Source: an uncultured Bacteroidota bacterium (lineage in GTDB: Bacteria > Bacteroidota > Bacteroidia > Chitinophagales > Chitinophagaceae). From it: 64,000 nucleotides of DNA. Position 1 is the first letter of the stretch. Every line of letters begins with the position of its first letter. Location: positions 1 to 64,000 of the forward strand of contig CAISPO010000065.1 in assembly GCA_903887415.1 (NCBI GenBank), in the 5' to 3' direction. Shown piece after piece: positions 17,503 to 24,821 of this stretch. Under the pieces are notes generated by a model. The model worked only from the letters and a program-made list of their open reading frames with translations. It searched no databases and was not told the origin of the DNA. The translations under genes and the position numbers were made by a program.

Positions 17503-18753
17503 TTAAGCATCCAATTCTCCCGCTATTACATTCAAACTACTCAAAGTAATAACCGCATCGCTAAGTAGCCCGCCTTCTACCATTTCAGGGTATGCCTGGT
17601 AGTAGATAAAGCATGGCCTGCGGAAATGCAATCGATAAGGGGTTCTGCCGCCATCACTTATTAAATAATAACCTACTTCTCCATTACCGCCCTCTACAGA
17701 GTGATATACCTCTCCGGCAGGTGCATCTATTTCACCCATTATTATTTTGAAATGCCAGATCAGTGCTTCCATTTTTGTATAAACATCTTCCTTTGCAGGA
17801 ATGTGAAAATGGTCGGCTTCCTTGGCATAAAATACTTCTTTCTGATCGGGAAACTCTTTTTCTATTTTTTCTATTTTCTCCAGCGCCTGGTGTATGATGC
17901 TCACACTTTCCCATATTTCACCGTTGCGAACCATGAACCGGTCATACACATCACCTACAGTACCCACTGGTATCTTAAAATCAAAATCCTCGTAAGATGA
18001 ATAGGGCATTGCCACACGTACATCATAATCAACGCCTGTCGCGCGGAGGTTAGGGCCGGTGAAACCATAATTTAATGCCCGCTCTGCACTTATCGGCCCA
18101 GCGCCTATACAGCGGTCCATAAACACACGGTTTCGGTTCAACAGCGATTCAAATTCCTTCATCACCTTAGGGAAGGTCTTCATAAAATCATGCAGCTTGG
18201 CAAAAGATGCAGGCGTAAAATTGCGCTCAAAACCGCCCACACGGCCTATATTGGTCGTAAGGCGGGAGCCGCATATCTCTTCAAATATTTCGTAAATTTT
18301 TTCCCGGTACTGGAATACGTAAGTAAATGGCGTAAGCGCACCGGTATCCACCGCGATAACCGAGTTACAAACCAGGTGGTCTGCAATTCTCGACAGTTCC
18401 ATTATTATCACGCGCAGGTATTCTACACGCTTAGGCAACTTCAAGCCCAGCAGCTTTTCTATGGTCATGTGCCAGCCCATATTGTTTATGGGTGATGAGC
18501 AATAGTTGAGCCTGTCTGTAAGCGGGGTGATCTGGTAATATGGGCGGCGCTCCGCGATTTTTTCAAATGCCCGGTGTATATAACCAATGGTGGGTACCGT
18601 TTCCAGTACACGCTCCCCGTCTATTTCCATGATATTCTGGAACACACCATGAGTAGCCGGATGTGTGGGGCCCAGGTTAAGCGTAGTTGTTTGCTTCTGG
18701 AGCGATTCTTCAGATAGCTTTATATGATGCTGCGTATGTGGCTGTAGTTCCAT
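17503..18753 (-). CDS. nuoD: NADH-quinone oxidoreductase subunit D
   Basis: 49-kDa-type subunit, 416 residues, which forms the quinone site with NuoB. LNLGPTHPATHGVF carries the quinone-site His, and RADHLVCN-like text appears as RIADHLVCNSVIAVDTGA. The ATG at 18753 (MELQPHTQHH) is preferred over a TTG at 18777, which lies inside a GC-rich hairpin repeat in the nuoC-nuoD spacer. NuoC and NuoD are separate proteins here, not fused. Confidence 0.97.
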   Translation of the reverse strand: MELQPHTQHHIKLSEESLQKQTTTLNLGPTHPATHGVFQNIMEIDGERVLETVPTIGYIHRAFEKIAERRPYYQITPLTDRLNYCSSPINNMGWHMTIEKLLGLKLPKRVEYLRVIIMELSRIADHLVCNSVIAVDTGALTPFTYVFQYREKIYEIFEEICGSRLTTNIGRVGGFERNFTPASFAKLHDFMKTFPKVMKEFESLLNRNRVFMDRCIGAGPISAERALNYGFTGPNLRATGVDYDVRVAMPYSSYEDFDFKIPVGTVGDVYDRFMVRNGEIWESVSIIHQALEKIEKIEKEFPDQKEVFYAKEADHFHIPAKEDVYTKMEALIWHFKIIMGEIDAPAGEVYHSVEGGNGEVGYYLISDGGRTPYRLHFRRPCFIYYQAYPEMVEGGLLSDAVITLSSLNVIAGELDA

Positions 18754-18844
18754 GCTGCCCCCTCCATCTCCCCCCAAAGGGGAGGGTTGTGTTTTAAATT
18801 ATTTATTCATTACATCACCTCCCCTTGGGGAGGCCGGGAGGGGA
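18754..18844. repeat. GC-rich hairpin repeats in the nuoC-nuoD spacer
   Basis: Two near-palindromes, CCCCCCAAAGGGGAGGG (about 18770-18786) and CCTCCCCTTGGGGAGG (18818-18833), flank an AT-rich core. They are related in style to the CCCCTAAAGGGG repeats at 16558, 19345 and 49670, and will fold in the nuo mRNA between two co-transcribed genes. Confidence 0.6.
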
Positions 18845-19342
18845 TTACCTCCCAAACATTTCATCATCTTTATCTCTCCTTGTCGGGTCTTCCATCTCAT
18901 ATTCTTTGCGCATCGGGAAATAGTCCATCTCGTCCACATTGAGAATACGTATGAGGTTCGGATGACCAACAAAATTAACTCCGAAGAAATCATAAGTTTC
19001 CCGCTCCATCCAGTTGGCGCCAGAGAATAAACGAGATGCAGTATATACATCCGGCTTTTCAACAGGCACATATACTTTAAGGCGCAGACGGATTCCTGCA
19101 GACATATTGTGCAAATGATAAACGACGCAAAGTTCTTCTCCTTTTTTGTTTGGATAATGCACAGCAGTAAGGTCGGTCAAAAACCGGAACTGCAATTCTT
19201 CATCATCAAATAAAAACTGCATCACCTTCAGGTTCATTTCAGCCGCCGCTCTGAACTCAAGTAAACCATACGGCATACTCCATTCTGTGAGGCACTCACC
19301 AAACTTTTCCGTTAAACGCTGTTGTATTATTTCGTTTGTCAT
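18845..19342 (-). CDS. nuoC: NADH-quinone oxidoreductase subunit C
   Basis: 30-kDa-type subunit of 165 residues in the connecting module. The signature region WMERETYDFFGVNFVGHPNLIRIL followed by DYFPMRKEYEMEDPTR is present at the C-terminus. The ATG at 19342 is immediately preceded on its mRNA by an AAGCCCCTTTAGGGG hairpin repeat. Confidence 0.96.
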   Translation of the reverse strand: MTNEIIQQRLTEKFGECLTEWSMPYGLLEFRAAAEMNLKVMQFLFDDEELQFRFLTDLTAVHYPNKKGEELCVVYHLHNMSAGIRLRLKVYVPVEKPDVYTASRLFSGANWMERETYDFFGVNFVGHPNLIRILNVDEMDYFPMRKEYEMEDPTRRDKDDEMFGR

Positions 19343-19344
19343 AA

Positions 19345-19370
19345 CCCCAAACCCCTAAAGGGGCTTCCTC
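19345..19370. repeat. CCCCTAAAGGGG hairpin repeat before nuoC
   Basis: The element CCCCAAACCCCTAAAGGGGC ends just before the nuoC ATG when read on the mRNA. Close copies lie at 16552-16573 (before nuoF) and 49670-49695 (before an SRPBCC gene), all in the same orientation to the following gene. A separate GC-rich inverted repeat (CCGCCGCGGCGG, about 19449-19460) lies in the same nuoB-nuoC spacer. Confidence 0.65.
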
Positions 19371-19468
19371 ATGTTGTTTAAAACATTATTAGTATGCACC
19401 TGCCAAATTAATAACTAATGCTCAACGAAAATATCCTCCAGCACTCCCGCCGCGGCGGGGCTGGGGGT

Positions 19469-20032
19469 TTATTGTATCGCGTAGCTCTCCATCAACGCTT
19501 TATACACATCACTATTCCGCCGGCGGAGGCTCTCATTTTGTACCAGGTCCTGCAATTTCAGGATACCATCCAGTATGCCTTCAGGCCGTGGTGGGCAACC
19601 GGGGACATACACATCTACGGGTATTACCTGGTCTATCCCTTGCAATACGGGATAAGAATCAAAAATTCCACCCGTACACGCACACGCACCAATAGCAATA
19701 ACCCAACGTGGCTCTGCCATCTGCAGGTAAACCTGCCGAAGAATAGGCCCCATTTTTTTAGCAATAGTTCCGGCTACCAGCAGCATATCGCACTGGCGCG
19801 GGGTGAACCCCATGCGCTCAGCGCCAAAACGGCCAAGGTCATAGTTAGAACCCATTGTGGCCATAAACTCGATACCGCAGCATGATGTTGCGAAAGGCAA
19901 GGGCCACAGAGAATTTTTACGGGCAAGCCCAACAACCTTATCAAATGAAGTAGCATGAAACCCTGCACCGGAGTACCCTTCAGGTATCTCCACCATCTTT
20001 ATCTTCGTATTATATTGAACAGGACGTGACAT
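19469..20032 (-). CDS. nuoB: NADH-quinone oxidoreductase subunit B
   Basis: Subunit of 187 residues that binds cluster N2, the last electron donor to quinone. ATSCCGIEFMA gives the tandem cysteines, GACACTGG and YVPGCPPRPE the other two ligands. The N-terminal extension with GFHATSFDKVVGLARKNSLWP is typical for Bacteroidota. It follows nuoA after a 40-base A-rich spacer. Confidence 0.97.
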   Translation of the reverse strand: MSRPVQYNTKIKMVEIPEGYSGAGFHATSFDKVVGLARKNSLWPLPFATSCCGIEFMATMGSNYDLGRFGAERMGFTPRQCDMLLVAGTIAKKMGPILRQVYLQMAEPRWVIAIGACACTGGIFDSYPVLQGIDQVIPVDVYVPGCPPRPEGILDGILKLQDLVQNESLRRRNSDVYKALMESYAIQ

Positions 20033-20072
20033 AAAAAAAATTAAAAATTAAACACTCAACGCTCTCGCACAA

Positions 20073-20465
20073 TTAATCTTCCCAGTCAAGGGCGCCTTTC
20101 TTAACTATATATATAAACCCACACAAAAAGAAAGCTACAAACAACACCACCTCCATGAATCCACCCTTACCCAGGAAACGAAAATTTACCGCATAAGGAT
20201 AAAAGAAGATCACTTCCACATCAAAAAGCACAAATAATATTGCTACAAGGAAATATTTGATACCCATTGGCTGGCGTGCATTCCCTACGGATGGTATGCC
20301 GCTCTCAAAATTGATGAGCTTATCCTGTGTTTTTCTCCTGGGGCCCAGCAGGTGAGTGGCACCCATCATCACCACGACAAATCCTATTGCAATAACCAGT
20401 TGCAGGGCTATCGGAAAATAATTAAAAGGCGTATTGTGGTCCACCGCCAGCAATAAAAGATTCAT
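20073..20465 (-). CDS. nuoA: NADH-quinone oxidoreductase subunit A, first gene of the nuo operon
   Basis: Three-helix membrane subunit of 130 residues. NFESGIPSVGNARQPMGIKYFLVAI and LFDVEVIFFYPYA are diagnostic, the acidic helix being near the quinone cavity. It opens the operon and has the best promoter seen in the window 40 bases upstream. Confidence 0.97.
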   Translation of the reverse strand: MNLLLLAVDHNTPFNYFPIALQLVIAIGFVVVMMGATHLLGPRRKTQDKLINFESGIPSVGNARQPMGIKYFLVAILFVLFDVEVIFFYPYAVNFRFLGKGGFMEVVLFVAFFLCGFIYIVKKGALDWED

Positions 20466-20504
20466 ATTTAGTCCCCCTACTTAGAAAGCGTGTTACGGAA
20501 TATA

Positions 20505-20535
20505 CAAAGTTACAGTTATACAGCGAATTTGCAAA
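20505..20535 (-). promoter_or_regulatory. Promoter of the nuo operon
   Basis: On the minus strand TTTG (20535-20532), exactly 19 bases, then TAACTTTG (20512-20505). This matches the Bacteroidota consensus at both boxes and spacing, 40 bases before the nuoA ATG. Confidence 0.72.
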
Positions 20536-20575
20536 CGCCGTTTAACAAATAAATAAGAACTATACCTGTTGGATA

Positions 20576-21454
20576 TTACGGTTTGTAAACAAGTGCGAAA
20601 TGCTTCCATGTTTTTGTACTTTCATAGAGGTGCTGCAGCGGGTTTTCCGCAGGGCGTGCGCCACCGCCACCATGACCACCACGGCCACCGCCGTGGCCGC
20701 CGCCTCCTATATTTGCACCGGTACCTCCCGTATTATTGCTCATCCCATTTCCATTGTCGGCTCCTTTTGCCGCCGGATTTTTGAATCCTTTGATGGCAAA
20801 GCAAACACTGATCGGCCTATCTGCATCTTTTGGGGCTATCGCCGATTCATTATAAATTGTCTTTAACGGCACTACAGCCTCCCATACCAGCTCCTTATAT
20901 TCGTCTATTCGCGCTATTACTTTTATACCGCAAGGTATGTTTTGAGACACCATGTAACCACCACTGCAACTAATAAAGCCTTCCAGCGAATATTGGTTAG
21001 CATCTTTTGCGCTTTTGCTCAGTTTCACGTCCAGTTGTTTACCCTGCATGGATCCGGGGTCTTGTTTGTGCGCGCCCTGCGGAAGGTCTATAGGATCATT
21101 GTCATTAGGCAAAGGGAAATTAATATGAAAGTCGGCATTTTTGCCGCCGGATGTGTCTATGGACACGATCATTCCCTGTTTTAGTATTTTCATCTGGGTC
21201 ATTTCATCGCCCGTTTCCATAGTGATGTACAGGTTTTCTTTATCGTTAGATGTAGCATAGGCAATCTCCGCCTTGGCGTCAAAATTTGGGTATGGCGAAG
21301 GCCAGTCTTTGCTATCACCATCAATACTAATAGGTGTAGATTGCCAGGTCCCAGGCATAGCGTCTTTCGACTTCCCCGAATGTTTCGAGCTGCTGCAAGA
21401 CAATGAAAACAAAAAAATAGCGGGAACGATACCACGTATATATTTATGGGACAT
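20576..21454 (-). CDS. Lipoprotein with a CBM9-like domain and a Gly/His-rich tail
   Basis: Lipoprotein of 292 residues; the signal ends in a lipobox FSLSC, so Cys20 should be lipidated. The body from about residue 38 (TWQSTPISIDGDSKDWPSPYP) to 225 resembles the DOMON/CBM9-like sandwich used in bacterial surface proteins. It is followed by a low-complexity GGGGHGGGRGGHGGGG tail (about 250-267) that may bind metal, then ENPLQHLYESTKTWKHF. Nothing nearby points to a substrate. The Gly/His tail matches GC-rich DNA at about 20660-20715. Confidence 0.65.
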   Translation of the reverse strand: MSHKYIRGIVPAIFLFSLSCSSSKHSGKSKDAMPGTWQSTPISIDGDSKDWPSPYPNFDAKAEIAYATSNDKENLYITMETGDEMTQMKILKQGMIVSIDTSGGKNADFHINFPLPNDNDPIDLPQGAHKQDPGSMQGKQLDVKLSKSAKDANQYSLEGFISCSGGYMVSQNIPCGIKVIARIDEYKELVWEAVVPLKTIYNESAIAPKDADRPISVCFAIKGFKNPAAKGADNGNGMSNNTGGTGANIGGGGHGGGRGGHGGGGARPAENPLQHLYESTKTWKHFALVYKP

Positions 21455-21542
21455 GCTTTTTATTTGAGCGCAAAGTAAAGAAGTATCTGATGAATATAAA
21501 CGTTAAAGGTTTAATGGAATGGCAGATACCATGGCGCAAGGA

Positions 21543-21847
21543 TTAGTAGGGAAGTGGCTCCATACTGCTATGGCGAACATGGATGATTTTGATTTTGCCA
21601 GGTAAAACACAATAGCTGATTCGCAAATGATGTTTTTCGAAAGCCCTGAAGTACCATCATTATCCAACTTGTACTTATCCAATGGATGTTTCTCAGGTTG
21701 AAATGCTAATGAATCAGCCATTTCAAAAATATCTTTTCTCACTTTTTGCGCGTTCTTTAAAGAGTCTTGCATGATATAATTACATGCTACTCTGAGCTGT
21801 CGTTTAGCTGTGTCGTCCCAGTTTACAGTGAGCCCTTTTCTTACCAC
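21543..21847 (-). pseudogene. RelE/ParE-family toxin, frameshifted
   Basis: From a GTG at 21847 the frame reads LTVNWDDTAKRQLRVACNYI and FQPEKHPLDKYKLDNDGT, the first two thirds of a ParE toxin. The original frame then loses all similarity and runs on to 21503. The next frame continues at once with FRAFEKHHLRISYCV and IKIIHVRHSSMEPLPY and stops at 21545-21543, the expected end of the family. A single missing base near 21649-21652 (ACTTCAGG for ACTTTCAGG) joins them into a 101-residue protein. It overlaps the antitoxin gene's last codons. Without repair the toxin lacks the conserved C-terminal strands and should be dead. Confidence 0.82.
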
Positions 21848-22089
21848 GACTCAGATTCTTTTAGGACATCTTCGTGCGAAGTAAAAAATCCGGCATCTAT
21901 TCTGGCTTCTGCGTCCTCCAATTCTTTATTATATTGTTCAATAGTAAGTCTTTGCCCATGTGGCTGAGGAATATCCGCTTCCTTCAGTTTCATAAATGAT
22001 TTTATCACACTCAATAATGATCGTTTTTCCTCTTTTCCCAAGAATGGCAAATAATTTTCAATTTGCTTATCCAATGACATCGTTGCCAT
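21841..22089 (-). CDS. Antitoxin of a ParE-type toxin-antitoxin pair
   Basis: Small protein of 82 residues with an N-terminal helical part (LDKQIENYLPFLGKEEKRSLLSVI) and a C-terminal toxin-wrapping segment (LTIEQYNKELEDAEARIDAG), the usual form of Bacteroidota ParE partners. TAACTTTG (22116-22109, minus) is a -7 box 20 bases before the ATG, so it is not simply read through from pepF. The partner toxin gene overlaps its stop and is frameshifted. Confidence 0.75.
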   Translation of the reverse strand: MATMSLDKQIENYLPFLGKEEKRSLLSVIKSFMKLKEADIPQPHGQRLTIEQYNKELEDAEARIDAGFFTSHEDVLKESESW

Positions 22090-22130
22090 AACATCAATTT
22101 TTGTATTACAAAGTTAAGAAATTTCTTTAC

Positions 22131-23861
22131 CTACTCCACTCCCATCTCCTTCAAAACCGGCGTCACAAAATCAGCCAGCTCCTTTATATATGCTGGTGAA
22201 AAATCGAATTTAATGCCTGCTGTGGAATATAATTCTTTGAGCGTTTTTGTATAGCCCAGGCTGAGGGCTTTCATGTAGTTGCCCAGCGCCTGCTCTTTAT
22301 TTTGCCGGTACTGCCGCCACATTGCCATGGCGCCAAGCTGTGCAATACCATACTCTATATAATAGAACGGCACTTCAAACAGGTGCAGTTGCTTTTGCCA
22401 GAAATTGGTGCGGTATTCTTCAAAACCACTCCAATCGGTGATGCCTGTGGAAAACTCTGTGAGGATGGCCATCCAGTTTTCCTCCCGCTCCTTCACCGTA
22501 TGGCCCGGATGCGAATATATCCAATGCTGGTATTTATCTATAGTCGCTATCCACGGCAGCACGCTGATCACGCGCTCCATTTCTTCCAGTTTCGCTCGCT
22601 TCAGTTCTTTCTCATCTTTAAAAAATACATCCCAATGCTCCATAGAAAACAGCTCCATACTCATGCTTGCCAGCTCGGCTATTTCCATCGGGTATTCTTT
22701 AAACGCAGAAAGCGGTAACGGATCAGAAAGGAAGGAGTGAACCGCGTGGCCCCCTTCGTGCATCATGGTGATCACATCGCCCATAGTGCCGGCCGCATTC
22801 ATAAATATAAAAGGCACTCCGGTTTCCGCCAGCGGGCAGTTATAGCCCCCCGGCGCTTTTCCCTTCCTACTGTCCAGATCCAGGCGGTGCATTTGCTGCA
22901 TGGTCTCAAGGCAACCGCTGAAATAGGGGCTAAGACTGTTGAATACTTCCACCGCTTTTTGGCTCAGCTCAGCGCCATCTTTAAAGGGGTGCAATGGAGT
23001 CGTACCTGCGGGCTCGGCATCACCATCCCAGGGGCGCATTACATCCAGTCCCAATCTTTGCTGCCTGTGTTTTATCAGCATTGCCTGCAGCGGGAGGATA
23101 TGCTCCCGCACTGCTTGATGAAATTCAAAACAATCGGCAACTGTATAATCGAAGCGGCCCAGCTCGCGGAATTTATAATCGCGGTAGTTTTCAAAACCAG
23201 CGTTAACAGCTATCTTCTGGCGTATCGCCAGCAACTTATCAAAAAGCTCATTCAGCTTGTCCTTATCCTCCATGCGGCGGGTGGCTACTTTGTTATACAC
23301 CGCTTCGCGCAAACTACGGTCGGGGCTTTGCAATAGTTTTGCCGCCTGCTGCAATGTGTACTCCTTACCGTCCACTTCCACGCTCATTGCCCCGGATATT
23401 ATACCATACTGCTGGGCCAGGAGGTTGGCATCTGCTTGCAGCGGCACATTTTCATCGCGGTATAATTTCGCTGCATTGTCCACACTGCGCAGGTAGGGGA
23501 AAAATAAACTGCTGTCCAGCTCTTTTGTAAACGGACTTGCCAGCAGTTTTTTGTTCAATTCGAAATTGTATGGCTTCATCTTCGGTTCTATCTCCATGCA
23601 GAAATAAGTGAAGGCCTCTTCAAATTCTTTGTTCGTTGTATCGCACGTCATTTTTATCTGGCGCCAGCAAGCGTCTTCGCTTACCACCGCTTCCAGCTCG
23701 CTCACATCACTTAGCCATTGCTCCAATTTCTCCTTGCTGTTAATATCCCTCGTTTTCAGCTCTTCAAAATAAGGCAGCAGGGCTTCCCAATCTGTGAGCT
23801 TAAAATCTTTGGGCAAAAAATGCCTGTGTTTTTCTTTTAGCGGAACAAATGCCTGGTTCAT
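22131..23861 (-). CDS. pepF: M3-family oligoendopeptidase
   Basis: Cytosolic zinc oligopeptidase of 576 residues, typical for PepF-like M3 enzymes. The catalytic HExxH appears as MMHEGGHAVHSF, with the third ligand Glu in EIAELASMSMELFS. Fully helical, no signal peptide. It likely degrades short peptides. It is the first gene on this strand after a nearly 1-kb gene-poor stretch. Confidence 0.93.
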   Translation of the reverse strand: MNQAFVPLKEKHRHFLPKDFKLTDWEALLPYFEELKTRDINSKEKLEQWLSDVSELEAVVSEDACWRQIKMTCDTTNKEFEEAFTYFCMEIEPKMKPYNFELNKKLLASPFTKELDSSLFFPYLRSVDNAAKLYRDENVPLQADANLLAQQYGIISGAMSVEVDGKEYTLQQAAKLLQSPDRSLREAVYNKVATRRMEDKDKLNELFDKLLAIRQKIAVNAGFENYRDYKFRELGRFDYTVADCFEFHQAVREHILPLQAMLIKHRQQRLGLDVMRPWDGDAEPAGTTPLHPFKDGAELSQKAVEVFNSLSPYFSGCLETMQQMHRLDLDSRKGKAPGGYNCPLAETGVPFIFMNAAGTMGDVITMMHEGGHAVHSFLSDPLPLSAFKEYPMEIAELASMSMELFSMEHWDVFFKDEKELKRAKLEEMERVISVLPWIATIDKYQHWIYSHPGHTVKEREENWMAILTEFSTGITDWSGFEEYRTNFWQKQLHLFEVPFYYIEYGIAQLGAMAMWRQYRQNKEQALGNYMKALSLGYTKTLKELYSTAGIKFDFSPAYIKELADFVTPVLKEMGVE

Positions 23862-24172
23862 GATCTGTGTTTTTCTCCCTGCAATTTACGGGTAACCAGC
23901 AAATGAACATTTACAAAATAATCCGAATGCGTTATTTTGAATTAATAAATTGTTTATTTAAAGACATCCATAAAAACAAATTGTTAACACTTAAAAAATG
24001 TTTTGTTTTTTAATGTTTGCAAATGTGAAAGAAAATAACTCTTTTTAATCATTTTGTGGCAAAAATCTTGTTTTTAGCAAGGCAAATAGATGTGGGATAT
24101 GATTTAGCGTTATATCTATAAAAGTGATTGCCTGTCAGCATAATTCCATTTTTTTCCTACCGTTGCTAACAC

Positions 24173-24249
24173 TACATTTGTGTCAAGTTGTGAATTTAAT
24201 GGGTTAGTAAGTGAGAGCTGCCGGATTCCTCCAGCGGCTCTTTTTTTTC
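24173..24249 (+). ncRNA. Candidate small RNA with its own promoter and terminator
   Basis: TACATTTG at 24173-24180 is a perfect -7 box with no gene behind it. About 30 bases on, GAGCTGCCGGA (24215-24225), a TTCC loop and TCCAGCGGCTC (24230-24240) form an 11-bp stem with one wobble and one mismatch, followed by eight T (24241-24248): a factor-independent terminator. A transcript of roughly 60 bases starting near 24184 would result. No clear -33 box is present and no open reading frame fits. A longer RNA starting upstream, such as a 6S-like RNA, cannot be excluded. Confidence 0.35.
24215..24248 (+). terminator. Factor-independent terminator
   Basis: Stem of 11 bp with one wobble and one mismatch, four-base loop, then eight T. 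It points away from pepF and no annotated gene on this strand lies before it, so it ends either a small RNA or antisense transcription. Confidence 0.6.
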
Positions 24250-24251
24250 CT

Positions 24252-24291
24252 GGCCCCTCCCGATAAAAATCGGGACCTTGTTCCGGGGACC
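24252..24291. repeat. CCCGAT hairpin repeat, copy 1 (inverted)
   Basis: Contains CTCCCGATAAAAATCGGGAC, a hairpin with CCCGAT/ATCGGG arms. Its reverse complement matches ACAAGGTCCCGATTTT...GAGGGG at 24509 and 49760. Confidence 0.6.
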
Positions 24292-24508
24292 ATGAATTTA
24301 GCTTTGGGAAAATTCTCTGCTTCCGAATACGATTCAACAAATTTTATTCTGAACATTTTGGATAGTCGAAAATGATTACATCATTTTCATTTTATCAACC
24401 CATGCTTTTTAGTACAAAGTTTTATCGCGTACTTTTATCGAGGTTATTTAGAACAATACTTTTTTTACAAAAAATAAGTTCCTAAATTTTTAAGCAACAA
24501 AAGAAAGC

Positions 24509-24544
24509 GCCGGCACAAGGTCCCAATTTTATCGGGAGGGGTGT
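24509..24544. repeat. CCCGAT hairpin repeat, copy 2
   Basis: GCCGGCACAAGGTCCCAATT followed by TTATCGGGAGGGGTGT. Same orientation as 49760-49793 and inverted relative to 24252-24291. It ends ten bases before the first radA-like repeat unit. Confidence 0.6.
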
Positions 24545-24553
24545 AATAATAAA

Positions 24554-24610
24554 ATGGCAAAAATAAAAAGTGCTTTCTTCTCTGCGGTGTGGATGCGAAA
24601 CTCACTTTAG
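24554..24610 (+). CDS. Micro-ORF 1, truncated copy of the RadA N-terminus
   Basis: Eighteen codons, MAKIKSAFFSAVWMRNSL. The first nine residues equal those of RadA but use other codons for Ile and Ser (ATA, AGT instead of ATT, TCA). After FF it diverges because of a small deletion relative to radA. It may be translated but is too short to fold; a leader role is conjecture. Copies 2 (24643-24705) and 3 (24733-24777) are frameshifted or stop earlier. Confidence 0.35.
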   Translation: MAKIKSAFFSAVWMRNSL

Positions 24611-24821
24611 TATAATTAAGTCTGCCGTATCTTTAATATCGAATGGCAAAAAATCAAATCAGCTTTCTTCTCTGCGGTGTGGATGCGAAACTCACTTTAG
24701 TATAATTAAGTCTGCTGTATCTTTAATATCGAATGGCAAAAATTAAATCAGCTTTCTTCTCTGCGGTGTGGATGTGAAACTCACTTTAGTATAATTAAGT
24801 CTGCTGTATCTTTAATATCGA
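24554..24821 (+). repeat. Three tandem copies of the radA promoter and start region
   Basis: Three units (24554-24642, 24643-24732, 24733-24821; 89, 90 and 89 bases) stand head to tail directly before radA. Each begins with ATGGCAAAAA, a degenerate copy of about the first 17 radA codons, and ends with TATAATTAAGTCTG and the -7-like box TATCTTTA (24628, 24718, 24807) seven bases before the next ATG. The units differ from each other at few positions. Unit 1 encodes MAKIKSAFFSAVWMRNSL then stop; unit 2 has an extra A and changes frame; unit 3 stops early at TGA (24775-24777). Homology to the real gene covers the radA sequence up to about 24872. Confidence 0.9.

Larger units (their letters stand above)
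23862..24553. other. Intergenic region between pepF and the radA array
   Basis: About 690 bases without a convincing gene. It holds a -7 box and terminator pair (24173-24248), two hairpin repeats of the CCCGAT family in opposite orientation (24252-24291 and 24509-24544), and a small hairpin GAAAATGA-TTACA-TCATTTTC (24368-24388). A 74-codon open frame on the minus strand (24116-24340) crosses the terminator and a repeat and is not credible. Confidence 0.6.

Noticed and set aside
24116-24340. 74-codon open frame on the minus strand in the pepF-radA gap
   Set aside because: It runs across a terminator stem and a CCCGAT hairpin repeat and gives low-complexity basic text without a family resemblance.
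24554-24821. CRISPR array as an explanation for the tandem units before radA
   Set aside because: Units are contiguous copies without unique spacers and match the start of radA itself.
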